Assembly (NCBI GenBank): GCA_019359435.1
Contig: JAHHHI010000063.1
Location: 91,490-155,489, forward strand
Direction: 5' to 3'
Length of the DNA stretch: 64,000 nucleotides
DNA from: Kaiparowitsia implicata GSE-PSE-MK54-09C
Lineage (GTDB): Bacteria; Cyanobacteriota; Cyanobacteriia; Elainellales; Elainellaceae
Position 1 is the stretch's first letter, and every line of letters begins with the position of its first letter. Below the pieces are notes generated by a model, which ran no database searches, had not been told where the DNA came from, and saw only the letters and a program-made list of their open reading frames with translations. The position numbers and the translations under genes were made by a program. Positions 8,922-17,700 of this stretch are shown here, one piece after another.

Positions 8922-9097
8922 CACGACTTAATGACGACTGAATTGTTATCTTCAGCAAAATTCATCATCGTTTTGATGGCTGGTGAATTTCATTCACGAC
9001 TTATTCACGACTTGATAACGACTTGCTTATCCTGAACACGGGACAAGCCTTGAATCATCCAATCATTCACGACTTGATAACGACTTAATCACGACTT
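8922..9097. repeat. Phased 11-bp direct repeats, probable parC centromere
   Basis: Eight copies of an 8-bp core near CACGACTT start at 8922, 8933, 8995, 9006, 9017, 9068, 9079 and 9090. Within clusters the spacing is exactly 11 bp. The three clusters begin 73 bp apart (8922, 8995, 9068), about seven helical turns. Eleven-bp direct repeats upstream of parM are the hallmark of plasmid R1-type parC, where ParR binds and autoregulates. An imperfect inverted repeat (CAACAGATTGA at 8851-8861 with TCAATCTGGTTG at 8877-8888) lies between the repeats and parM. Confidence 0.75.
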
Positions 9098-9390
9098 CCT
9101 GATCGATGTCTTTCTGCCAAAGGCAAAAATCAATCATTTAAGTGATGAATAAAAACAAACTTTGCAGCTCTCTGAGCTGAACAGAACTGACATTTTTCGT
9201 GGGCTAAAACAGAGATTATTGCCCCTTGTCTTCTCCCCAGGAAATGCCCCGGCAAAAGCCTGATGGGCTGCCCTGGGGGCTACGCCACTCCACTGCGTTT
9301 CGTTGCTCCGCGTTTCACACACCACGCCCAGCCCTGGGCCAGGGGGTTGCTGAAACCCAGCACTATCAGGGGTTGCGGGCGTGGGAGCCA
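9098..9390. other. Non-coding stretch before the transfer genes, possible oriT region
   Basis: No convincing gene lies between the parC-like repeats and the accessory gene at 9391. A frame open from 9226 reads into that gene, but its first 55 codons lack protein-like composition. The stretch sits directly upstream of the relaxase pair, where MOBF plasmids usually carry oriT. A short inverted repeat (CCCTGG-G-CCAGGG near 9332-9344) is visible. I could not identify a nic site, so oriT is positional inference only. Confidence 0.25.
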
Positions 9391-9753
9391 ATGGCCGGTC
9401 GTTTACGAATCACTGACGAATTCACGGAAAAGCTCATGGGTAAAGGATTTAGCGTCTCGCTGCCCCTTGAAGAGGCAGCGATCGTCGAGAAAGAGGCCAA
9501 TCGGCTGGGGCTACCTGCCGCCAGCATCATTCGCCTGATGATGCGCGATGGTCAGCAGCGCCGCGAACTGGAGCGGCAGGTGGATGACCTCAAGGCCCGG
9601 ATGGAGCTGTTGCAAGTGCAGTTTCAGGGGCTCCAGATTTTGCTAGAGACCATTGCCCTGGAGCAGGCTAATGCTCGGGGGCCGCAGGCGCTAGAAAATC
9701 GCAAGGCGCTGATTCAGGAAATTCGCAAGCGCCAGGGATTGGTAGAAGGCTAG
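9391..9753 (+). CDS. Relaxosome accessory DNA-binding protein (TrwA/MobC-like)
   Basis: The chosen start is the ATG at 9391, preceded by GGGAG about 5 bases upstream; earlier in-frame codons look non-coding. The product is 120 residues. Residues about 12-45 have a ribbon-helix-helix-like pattern (KGFSVSLPLEEAAIVEKEANRLGL, then a helix IIRLMMRDG), and the rest is a coiled coil (RRELERQVDDLKARMELLQ). The gene ends 10 bp before the TrwC-like relaxase. In MOBF plasmids a small RHH protein (TrwA in R388) in this place binds oriT and helps the relaxase nick. That role is inferred from position and fold. Confidence 0.6.
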   Translation: MAGRLRITDEFTEKLMGKGFSVSLPLEEAAIVEKEANRLGLPAASIIRLMMRDGQQRRELERQVDDLKARMELLQVQFQGLQILLETIALEQANARGPQALENRKALIQEIRKRQGLVEG

Positions 9754-9763
9754 GAGGTCAGCC

Positions 9764-12529
9764 ATGCTCAGCCTGACGGTGATCAGCGCCAACCAGGGCG
9801 AAACCTACTACACTGCCGAGAACTACTACACCAGCGAAGAGAACCAGGCCCACTCCGGTTGGTGGGGCCAGGGGGCCAAGAGCCTAGGTCTGGCAGGCCA
9901 GGTGCAGGGAGGCGACTTCAAGAATCTGCTCCATGGCTCTCATCCCCAGGGGCACCAAACCCTATCGGGTCGAAAGATCGACCCGGAGCGTCATCGAGCC
10001 GGGCTGGATTTGACCTTTAGTGCGCCCAAGAGCATCAGCTTGGCGGCTCTGGTTGGGGGAAATGAAGCGATCGAGCAGGCCCATCACACAGCGGTGGTGC
10101 GCACCCTGGCCATCATCGAAGAGCGCTATGCCCAAACGCGGGTGCGGACGCCAGAGGGACGACAGGCGATCGCCACCGGCAACCTGCTCGTCGCCCAGTT
10201 CCACCACGACACCTCCCGCGAGAAGGATCCGCAGCTGCACACCCATTGTGTGGTGATCAACGCCACGCAGCTCGCTAACGGACGGTGGCAGTCGCTTCAC
10301 AACGACATCCTCTTCAAGCAGCAAAAGCTGTTGGGGATGATTTACCAGAACGAGTTGGCGGTAGAAGTGCAGCGCTTGGGCTACGGCATTGAGCCCAGGG
10401 CCAACGGCCAGTTTGAACTTCGGAGGTATCGACCCGACGACCTCCAGACTTTCTCCAAACGAAGGGAGCAAATTCTAGCGGCGGTGGAGGAGAACGCGAC
10501 GGCCCAGGAGCGAGAGCTAGCGACGCTGATGACCCGTGCCCCAAAGGGCAAAGAAATTCCCAGAGAAGAGCTGCGCACCTACTGGCAGCAGCAGGCCCAG
10601 GCGTTGAAGCTGGAGCACCCTCAAGCCCAGCTGATAGATTGGCAGAGCCAGCCGAAGCGAGCCACTCAAGCCGGGCTCACCCACTGCGCTGAGCGGGAGG
10701 CGGTGTTCCAGCGCGAGCAGGTGGAGCGCTTTGCCTTGGAGAACCATCTGGGGCAGCAGTGCTTTGAGGACGTGCAACAGACCTTGGATGCCAATCCAGA
10801 GGTGATTCATACCCATGACCGGCGGCTGACTACTCAGACGGCAGTGCTGCGGGAGCTGGAGACGATCCGCACAGTGCTGGATGGCCGGAGAGATGTAGGA
10901 AGTATTGCCTCTCCAGACTTAGTGGCAGCCCATCTGCGCGATCAGGGCTTGACCGAGGGGCAGGTGCAGGGGGTGATGTTGGCGGCCACCACCCGCGATC
11001 GCTTCATTGCCTGGCAAGGGGTAGCGGGGGCGGGGAAGAGCTATGCCCTAAATCAGTTTCGGTGGATTGCGGAGTCCCAAGGCTACACTGTCCGGGGCTT
11101 TGCCCCTAGTGCGGAAGCAGCAAAGTCGTTAGGCGACTCGGCCCAGATTCAGCCGGTGGAAACAGTGGCGGCGTTGCTGTGTGCTCAACTGGTGGAACCC
11201 AACCTGGCTCAGCCCGAGGTCTGGGTGGTAGACGAGGCGGGGCTCTTGAGCGCGAAGGATGCGCTGGCCCTGGTGACCAAGGCCCAGGCGCAGCAGGCGC
11301 GAGTGGTTTTGGTGGGAGATACCCGACAGCTGTCGGCGGTGGAGGCGGGGAACCCGTTCAAGAGTTTGCAGCAGGCGGGGATGGCAACGGCCTACCTCAC
11401 CCAGTCGTTGCGACAAAAGAATCAGCAGATCAAGGCGGGGGTTGATCTGATTGCCGCTGGGGAGATTGCGGCGGGGGTGCGACAGTTGAAGCCCTACATC
11501 CAGCAGGTGAGTAGTCAGGATGCGAGGGCAGCGGCGATCGCCCGCGACTATCTCGCCTTGACCCCAGAGGAGCGCCAGAAGACCTTACTGCTGGCGGGTA
11601 CCAACCAGGAGCGGCTAGCAATTACCCAACTGGTGCGAGAGAGCCTGAAGGCGGAAGGCACCCTAGGCCAGAGTTTGACAGTCAAGCGGCTGAAGGCGAG
11701 AGATTTGACGGAGACCCAGGCAGGCTATGCCCACCATTTTCAGCCGGGGAATGTGCTGATTCCCCAGGCCAGCTACAGGCGGCTGGGGTTGGAGAAGGGG
11801 CAGCGCTATGAGGTGCTGGCGACCGATAGCTACAGCAATGGGCTGATGCTGCGAGGGCAATCGGGGGCAGCATTGCAGGTGGATCCAGCTCAGATTAGGC
11901 GAAAGTCGGTCTATGAGGTGGAGGAGATGGAGATTGCAGTTGGTGACCGTCTCAAATGGACAAAGAATCATCGGTCACCAACTAGTGTGGGCGTTGGCGA
12001 AGCCTATCCGAAGGATAATCGCCTGCGGTGGACGCGCAATGACCATGCCCTGGGGCGGCACAATGGCCAGGAGTTTGAGGTGGTGGGGCTGGAGGATGGG
12101 CAGGTGCTGATTCGTTGGGGGCGGGGTGAGGTGGGATGCTTCGAGAGTTCGGAGTTGGCCCTTCTGGATTACGCGCTGGTCAGCACCACCTATTCGGCTC
12201 AGGGCAAGTCGGCGGAAAGGGTGATCGGGGCGCTGGATCGCCATGTGGGGCGAGAGAGTTTTTACGTGGCGGTGAGCCGGGTGAAGCAGGATTTGCGGCT
12301 ATATGCCTCGGAAGATTTGGATCGGCTGATCAAGCGGGTGGAGCCGTCCAAGGCGAAGGAAAACCCTAGCGACATTAAGCTTTCAGAGACAACGCTCAGC
12401 ATTCAAAGCAGCTTTATGCAGCTGGTAGGTTTAGAAAGCACTGAGAATGAGGTGTCCCAGTTACCAAGTTCTCCACCGAAGGAACGTTTTTGCCAGAGAC
12501 CAGCAAAACAGGTCGGCTTGGAGCTATAG
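9764..12529 (+). CDS. traI: MOBF (TrwC/TraI-type) conjugative relaxase-helicase
   Basis: The 921-residue protein joins a TrwC relaxase domain to a RecD-like helicase. N-terminal tyrosines Y15, Y16, Y21 and Y22 are candidate nicking residues. The metal-binding three-His motif is clear at residues about 145-163 (FHHDTSREKD...LHTHC). The helicase has Walker A GVAGAGKS (about 420-427), Walker B VWVVDEAGLL (about 486-495) and DTRQLSAVEAG (motif III-like), with a C-terminal TTYSAQGKSAERV segment. It should nick oriT, stay covalently attached to the transferred strand and unwind the plasmid. The length is close to R388 TrwC. The accessory protein lies just upstream, and the coupling protein is encoded about 33 kb away on the other strand. 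Confidence 0.9.
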   Translation: MLSLTVISANQGETYYTAENYYTSEENQAHSGWWGQGAKSLGLAGQVQGGDFKNLLHGSHPQGHQTLSGRKIDPERHRAGLDLTFSAPKSISLAALVGGNEAIEQAHHTAVVRTLAIIEERYAQTRVRTPEGRQAIATGNLLVAQFHHDTSREKDPQLHTHCVVINATQLANGRWQSLHNDILFKQQKLLGMIYQNELAVEVQRLGYGIEPRANGQFELRRYRPDDLQTFSKRREQILAAVEENATAQERELATLMTRAPKGKEIPREELRTYWQQQAQALKLEHPQAQLIDWQSQPKRATQAGLTHCAEREAVFQREQVERFALENHLGQQCFEDVQQTLDANPEVIHTHDRRLTTQTAVLRELETIRTVLDGRRDVGSIASPDLVAAHLRDQGLTEGQVQGVMLAATTRDRFIAWQGVAGAGKSYALNQFRWIAESQGYTVRGFAPSAEAAKSLGDSAQIQPVETVAALLCAQLVEPNLAQPEVWVVDEAGLLSAKDALALVTKAQAQQARVVLVGDTRQLSAVEAGNPFKSLQQAGMATAYLTQSLRQKNQQIKAGVDLIAAGEIAAGVRQLKPYIQQVSSQDARAAAIARDYLALTPEERQKTLLLAGTNQERLAITQLVRESLKAEGTLGQSLTVKRLKARDLTETQAGYAHHFQPGNVLIPQASYRRLGLEKGQRYEVLATDSYSNGLMLRGQSGAALQVDPAQIRRKSVYEVEEMEIAVGDRLKWTKNHRSPTSVGVGEAYPKDNRLRWTRNDHALGRHNGQEFEVVGLEDGQVLIRWGRGEVGCFESSELALLDYALVSTTYSAQGKSAERVIGALDRHVGRESFYVAVSRVKQDLRLYASEDLDRLIKRVEPSKAKENPSDIKLSETTLSIQSSFMQLVGLESTENEVSQLPSSPPKERFCQRPAKQVGLEL

Positions 12530-12630
12530 ATAAAAACCTCGATTCTAGGAAATAGGGATCCTGGTTAGATCTAGTAGAGCAGATATCAATGTGAAAATCT
12601 TACAGTTGATGGCAGGATGAAGAACTAAGC

Positions 12631-12671
12631 CATCATTCTGTCTAGGAACTAAGTTCTTAGACAGAATGATG
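12631..12671. promoter_or_regulatory. 19-bp near-perfect inverted repeat upstream of BREX operon
   Basis: The left arm (12631-12649, CATCATTCTGTCTAGGAAC) pairs with the right arm (12653-12671) at 18 of 19 positions around a three-base TAA loop. It ends 52 bp before brxE. No T-run follows, so an intrinsic terminator of the relaxase gene is not well supported. An operator for a dimeric regulator of the defence operon, or a transcript hairpin in its leader, fits better. The octamer GAACTAAG occurs in the inner part and again at 12622. Confidence 0.45.
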
Positions 12672-12723
12672 TAGAGAGGATTACAGCCGTACCTTAGTTA
12701 CACCTAAACAAACAGCTACAATT

Positions 12724-13221
12724 ATGTCCGATTTGACTTTAGACCCTTATAGCCAACTGCGCCTTCTGGTGGGGTATCTGGGCGAAAAAAACCAGAAAAA
12801 CTGGTGGTCTACCGCTTTCTTCGACGCCACCAGCAAGCTATTTTTAGAGCCTATTGTGCCTCGTACAGTACGCCTGGCTCAGTACAAAGGCGTCCATGAA
12901 GCCGCCCGGCGGCTTCATGATGAGCATGTGGCCGTAGGTGGCATTTACCACCTCTTTCGCTTGCCCGAGGAAGTGGAGCAGGACTTGCAGCAAAGGATTA
13001 TAGCGGCTCCCGAAGAATGGTTCGCGCCCTTAATAAGTCCAGAGCAGGCTATGGCTACTCTGGAAACCCTGGCTGAGGCCCCCACCCCCATTGAATCAGG
13101 CCCCCAATCTCTGGGACAGTATTCCGAGCTGTATTGCCCTGCTGGCACAACGGTTCTGGCTCGCCATTATCTCAGCGCTTTCCGGCAGAACATTCGCAGT
13201 TACCCCTATTTCACCCGTTAG
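12724..13221 (+). CDS. brxE: BrxE-like BREX protein
   Basis: This 165-residue protein opens the BREX operon. Features I associate with the BrxE family are an N-terminal helix LRLLVGYLGE, the WW motif (KNWWSTAFFD), the PRTVRLAQ segment near residue 50 and a GIYHLFRLP segment near residue 75. BrxE has no established biochemical role and is known mainly from type 6 BREX loci, in front of brxA. The gene ends inside the first copy of a 95-bp tandem duplication, so its last 22 codons are repeated downstream without function in this frame. The family call rests on memory of short motifs. Confidence 0.55.
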   Translation: MSDLTLDPYSQLRLLVGYLGEKNQKNWWSTAFFDATSKLFLEPIVPRTVRLAQYKGVHEAARRLHDEHVAVGGIYHLFRLPEEVEQDLQQRIIAAPEEWFAPLISPEQAMATLETLAEAPTPIESGPQSLGQYSELYCPAGTTVLARHYLSAFRQNIRSYPYFTR

Positions 13222-13344
13222 CCGTGCCGTTATCTGCTCCCTATACCGCTCTGGCTCGCCATTATCTCAGCGCTTTCCGGCAGAACATTCGCAGTTACCC
13301 CTATCTCACCCGTTAGCCGTGCCGTTATCTGCTCCCTATACCGC
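13155..13344. repeat. 95-bp tandem duplication at brxE-brxA junction
   Basis: Copy 1 (13155-13249) and copy 2 (13250-13344) differ at one base (CTATTTCACC versus CTATCTCACC). Each copy carries the last codons of brxE, its TAG stop, the two-base gap and the GTG start of brxA. Because 95 is not a multiple of three, the copies lie in different frames. Both genes survive: brxE ends in copy 1 and brxA starts in copy 2. Confidence 0.9.
13224..13316 (+). other. Duplication-born 30-codon relay ORF
   Basis: This frame starts at the GTG in copy 1 of the tandem duplication, two bases after the brxE stop. It runs through copy 2 in the old brxE frame and stops at the duplicated TAG, two bases before the brxA GTG at 13319. 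It is not an ancestral gene. It may let ribosomes that finish brxE restart and reach brxA. Translation has not been shown. Confidence 0.35.
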
Positions 13345-14107
13345 TAAGTTGCAGGCAGGGCTGGGTCTGGTTTCTGAAACAAAGTTGCTGCTACAGCTTT
13401 GGGAACCAGGTATGACAGTGCCCATGCTATACAGAGAAGCCCTGACATCTGGACAGTTTCCAGGCATGACAGCTCGACGACTACGGAATGTGGTGGTCGA
13501 GTGCTTTGCGCCACGCTATCTTGCTGACAATGCGGCCCCGGCCCGACACCTGAAGCAATTGCTGACAGCCCTGACTAACGAGGAGCTGCTGCAATTTTTC
13601 CTACTGTTTACCTGTCGTGCTACGCCAATTCTGGCGGACTTCATACGCCAGGTCTACTGGCCCCGCTATGAGGCGGGAGATCAACAGCTGCACAATGAAG
13701 TTGCTCAAAGCTTTATCCGACGCGCCATTGACGACGGTAAAACTGCCAAGCGATGGGCCGACTCTACTATTAAACGCATTGCGGGCAATCTAACGGGATG
13801 CTGTGCTGACTATGGCCTGCTGGAAGACGGAGTTCGTTCTAAACGCCGATACCAGCCGGTTCATCTATCTAGCCGAGTAGCGGTCTATTTGGCCCACGAC
13901 CTCCATTTCAGAGGCCCGGGGGACACCACCCTACTGCGCCATAGTGACTGGAGCTTATTTGGCATGAATGACAGCGACGTGCTCACTGAACTCAAACGGC
14001 TTTCTCTAGATGGCTGGTTTATGGTTCAGTCTGGTGGTGATGTCGTGCGCATCAGTTGGAAGTACCCAGATCTGGAGACAGTTTGCCGTGTCCTTACAGA
14101 AAGCTAA
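13319..14107 (+). CDS. brxA: BrxA (DUF1819) BREX protein
   Basis: The frame is open from 13091, but the first part is duplicated sequence. The GTG at 13319 (VPLSAPYTAKLQ) is the natural start because it lies two bases after the duplicated brxE stop. The product is 262 residues, slightly long for BrxA. It is all-helical with segments typical of DUF1819: MTARRLRNVVVECF, LTNEELLQFFLLFTCRATPILADF, and SFIRRAIDDGKTAKRWADST. BrxA is a small DNA-binding protein of BREX types 1, 5 and 6 and is encoded just before brxB, as here. The 3' end overlaps brxB by 20 bp. Confidence 0.8.
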   Translation: MPLSAPYTAKLQAGLGLVSETKLLLQLWEPGMTVPMLYREALTSGQFPGMTARRLRNVVVECFAPRYLADNAAPARHLKQLLTALTNEELLQFFLLFTCRATPILADFIRQVYWPRYEAGDQQLHNEVAQSFIRRAIDDGKTAKRWADSTIKRIAGNLTGCCADYGLLEDGVRSKRRYQPVHLSSRVAVYLAHDLHFRGPGDTTLLRHSDWSLFGMNDSDVLTELKRLSLDGWFMVQSGGDVVRISWKYPDLETVCRVLTES

Positions 14108-14678
14108 GCTAGACGCCGACTTTAAGGAGCTGGTGAACCGAGTGCGTCGGGGTCGGGAGTTAAGCAATGCCAGCTTTGAGCCGATCTACTACCTGGTGTT
14201 TCAGCCCAGCTTGATTTTGGAGGTGAAGCGCCAAACCCCGGCCTGGGTGGCTCGCCTCAAAAACGAGGGCTGGAACGATGTGCACTGTTTCTCGATCGCC
14301 CAAACCATTCAGGAAATTTTGCAGCATGACCCCCGCCGGGCTCTATGGCTGATGGCTGACGGCAAGGAGCCTCAGAATTGGCAGCGAACCAACGAGTCTT
14401 TGACGAACGCTCTACAGAATGGAAAAGCCATCCAGATCAAGCTGGAGGCTCTGTTGCAGTCTTTAGAGGGGCGCAAAGATGCCATCGTACTGGTCACCGA
14501 TTTAGAGGCTCTTCACCCCTACCTGCGCATTGGGGCGATCGAGAGCCAGCTCCATGGTCAGTTCAGCGTGCCCACGGTGTTTCTTTACCCTGGCAGTCGT
14601 GCAGGTAAAACAAGCTTGAAGTTTTTGGGGTTTTATCCCGATGACGGGAATTATCGATCAGTACATGTAGGTGGGTAG
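14088..14678 (+). CDS. brxB: BrxB (DUF1788) BREX protein
   Basis: I choose the GTG at 14088 (VSLQKAKLDADFKELV), which overlaps the end of brxA and gives 196 residues, the usual size for BrxB. Visible DUF1788 features are the FEPIYYLVFQPS segment, ALWLMADGKEP, the helix ESLTNALQNG, IVLVTDLEALHPYLRIG near residue 150, and a C-terminal VPTVFLYPGSRAG. BrxB is required in many BREX systems and is thought to work with BrxC and PglX; its biochemical role is unclear. The operon context is canonical. Confidence 0.85.
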   Translation: MSLQKAKLDADFKELVNRVRRGRELSNASFEPIYYLVFQPSLILEVKRQTPAWVARLKNEGWNDVHCFSIAQTIQEILQHDPRRALWLMADGKEPQNWQRTNESLTNALQNGKAIQIKLEALLQSLEGRKDAIVLVTDLEALHPYLRIGAIESQLHGQFSVPTVFLYPGSRAGKTSLKFLGFYPDDGNYRSVHVGG

Positions 14679-14710
14679 CTCTCGGTTTTTATAGGTAAGG
14701 CATAAGGTTA

Positions 14711-17700
14711 ATGACTATTAGAACTCTCTTTGATCCCAATCGCGGGCTGGATCGGCCCATTGAAAAAGTGATCACCTTCGCGGCTAAGCAGGAGGCGCGG
14801 CTGAAGGCAGAGATTTCTGAATACGTCGTCACCGATAGCATTGAGGATCAGTTTCGCAAGCTGCTGGAGCGGATGCAGCTTGCGATGGAAGCGGGCGGTG
14901 AAAATGAGACCGGGGTATGGGTCTCGGGCTTCTATGGCTCGGGCAAAAGTTCGCTGACCAAGTACCTGGGCTTTGCCTTTGACGATCGCGTCCAGCTCGA
15001 TCAGGTGCCGTTTCTCAAATATTTGCAGGATCGCTTCGATACTCCCCAGGTGAAAGCCCTGTTGGGCACCGTGGCCCAGCGGTTTCCGGCTGCGGTGGTC
15101 ATGCTAGATCTAGCCAGCGAGATGCTGGCTGGAGCCACCATGGAAGATGTTTCGACGGTGCTCTACTACAAGGTGCTGGAATGGGCAGGCTATTCGCGCA
15201 ATCTGAAGGTGGCTACCCTAGAGCGCAGAATTGAGCAAGACGAACGCACTGAGGAGTTTGAGGCCACGGTCAAAGCCCAAATACCGGGGATGACCTGGGC
15301 CGATATCAGAAATGATCCCTTGGCGGTGGACGCTCTGATTCCGCAATTGGCCCACGAGATGTATCCGGCCCTGTTCCCTACGCCCAATGCCTTTAGCTCC
15401 AGCACAGACGGGTTCTTTCAGTTCGAGAAAGACCGCGTGAGCGAGATGATTGACCTGATTCGGCGCAAGAGCGGCAAGCAGCACATTTTATTCATTATCG
15501 ACGAGGTGGGGCAGTACATCGCCTCGCGAGACAACCTGATTTTGAACCTGGATGGCCTAGCTAAAAACATTAAGGGCCAGGGAGACGGCAAGGTCTGGAT
15601 TTTGGCGACAGCCCAGCAGACCCTAACCGAGGATGACCCACGGGCCTCTCTAAATTCTGACAAGCTCTACAAACTCAAAGACCGCTTCCCTATCCAAGTT
15701 GACCTGGAAGCCAGCGACATCAAAGAGATTTGCTATCGTCGCCTATTAGGCAAATCGCCCAGCGGCGAAGATGCCCTCGGGCAACTGTTTGACACCCACG
15801 GCCAAGCCCTGCGCCACAATACCAAGCTGAAAGACGCCAAGTTCTACAGCGCTGACTTTGATCGCACCACCTTCATCAACCTCTACCCCTTTCTACCTGC
15901 CCACTTTGATATTTTGCTCAGGCTGCTAGGGGCATTGGCCAAGTCTACGGGGGGTGTGGGTCTGCGGTCAGCAATCAAAGTCATTCAAGACATTTTGATT
16001 GAAGAGCACAATGGCCACCCGCCAGTCGCCGATCGCACCGTTGGCTGGCTGGCCACCACGGTCACCCTCTACGACTCCCTAGAGAAAGACATTCGGCGAG
16101 CCTTCCCCTCGGTTCACTATGCCGCTGAAACCACCTGCACCTTTTACCGCGACAAGCCGCTGCACCAGGAGGTGGCCAAGTCGATCGCGGTGCTGCAAAT
16201 TCTCGGCAACCTGCCCATCACAGTCGAGAATGTCGCCAGCTTGATGCATCCAGCAGTGGATGGGGTATCTCGGCTGGAGCCGGTGCGCCAGGCGGTTGAA
16301 GCAATGCTGCAAGAGCCCCAGGTGCCCCTGAGCGAGAAGGAAGGTGCACTCAGCTTCTTGAGCGAAAAGCTGCGGGAAATCGACGTTGAGCGATCGCAGA
16401 TTGCCCTCCGTTCCGTCGATGTTCGCAGCATTCTCAATGGAGGCCTGCGGGACAGCTTTGACCCCCTGCCTCGGGCCACCCTGCTGGGCAGTTTGCAGGT
16501 GGTTACAGGGTTAAAGGTGCTCTCTGGCAGCAGTGTCCAGGGGTTGGCGGGCGACCAGCATCCGGTGCAAACCCTGGTGCAGTTTGTGGATGTGACCGAA
16601 TACGATGCGGTGCGCTCGGCCACCGTGGAAGAGTCGCGCCAGCGGCAGGCCCAAACTACGATCTATGCCCTGGGGCGCACCGATTCTGAGGCCCAAGACC
16701 TGACCGAAGAAATCTACCGCTGCCAGCGGATTGATGAGCTTTATCGCAATGACCCCGACCAAGAAGTGCGGGACTACTGCAAAAACCAGCAAGTTCGAGC
16801 CGAGCGTCTCAAGATCACCCTCCAGCAGAAGCTTCAACAATCTCTCTATGGCGGCTCCTTCGTCTTTCGAGGGCAAATGACCGGGGTTTCTACCCTAAGT
16901 CAAGACCTGTTGGAGTCGGCCCGTAAGCAGTTGGGCGAGGTGGCGGATCGGGTCTTTGACCGTTACAGCGAAGCGCCTACTCGGGTCGAAACCAGCCAGG
17001 CCGAGAGGTTTCTGAAGCAAACTAATCTGTCGGCCATTACCTCAGCGCTGGATCCCCTGGATTTGGTGCAGGTGGTAAGTGGGCAGCCCCAGATTCAAAC
17101 CAGCCAAAAGGCCATTGTCAGCATTCGCGACTACATTGATCGCAACGGCACGGTCGAAGGCAAGCGGCTGATCGACCATTTTGGCGATCCGCCCTTTGGC
17201 TGGTCGCCCGATACTTTGCGCTACATTCTGGCGGCCATGCTGGTGGCCGGAGAAATTACCCTGAGAATTTCGGGCCGGGAAGTCAAGGCCGTGGGTCAGC
17301 AGGCCATTGATGCCCTCAAAACCAACAAGAGCTTTGGCAAAGTTGGGGTGGGCCTGCGCGATTACAAACCGCCGATGGAAGTGCTGGGGCGGGCTTGTGA
17401 GCGCCTGACCGAGCTGATGGGTGAGTCGGTCATTCCCCTAGAGCAAGATATTTCTAAGGCGGCGCTGAAGCAGTTTCCTAAATATCAGCGAGACTTTAGC
17501 CCCCTGAGCGCTAAGCTAGCAGCCCTAGGAGTGGCGGGGGCAGACCGGCTACGATCGCTCACCGACGAACTAGCAGAGGTGCTGTTGTCCGATGCCTCCG
17601 ATGCCCCCGAGCGCCTGGGGGGAGAAGACTCGGCCCTGTACGAAAACCTCAAGTGGGCCAGGGAGGTTGCCAAAGCCCTCGACAATGGCTTGGAAGGCAC

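Noticed and set aside
9226..9390. 55-codon N-terminal extension of the relaxosome accessory gene
   Set aside because: Composition is not protein-like, while ATG 9391 has a GGGAG site and starts the folded part.
12631..12671. Intrinsic terminator of the relaxase gene
   Set aside because: The stem is long but no T-run follows on either strand, and it lies 100 bp after the stop.
13091..13318. Upstream extension of brxA to 13091 as coding sequence
   Set aside because: It is duplicated brxE-tail sequence read in a shifted frame; the coupled GTG at 13319 explains the start better.
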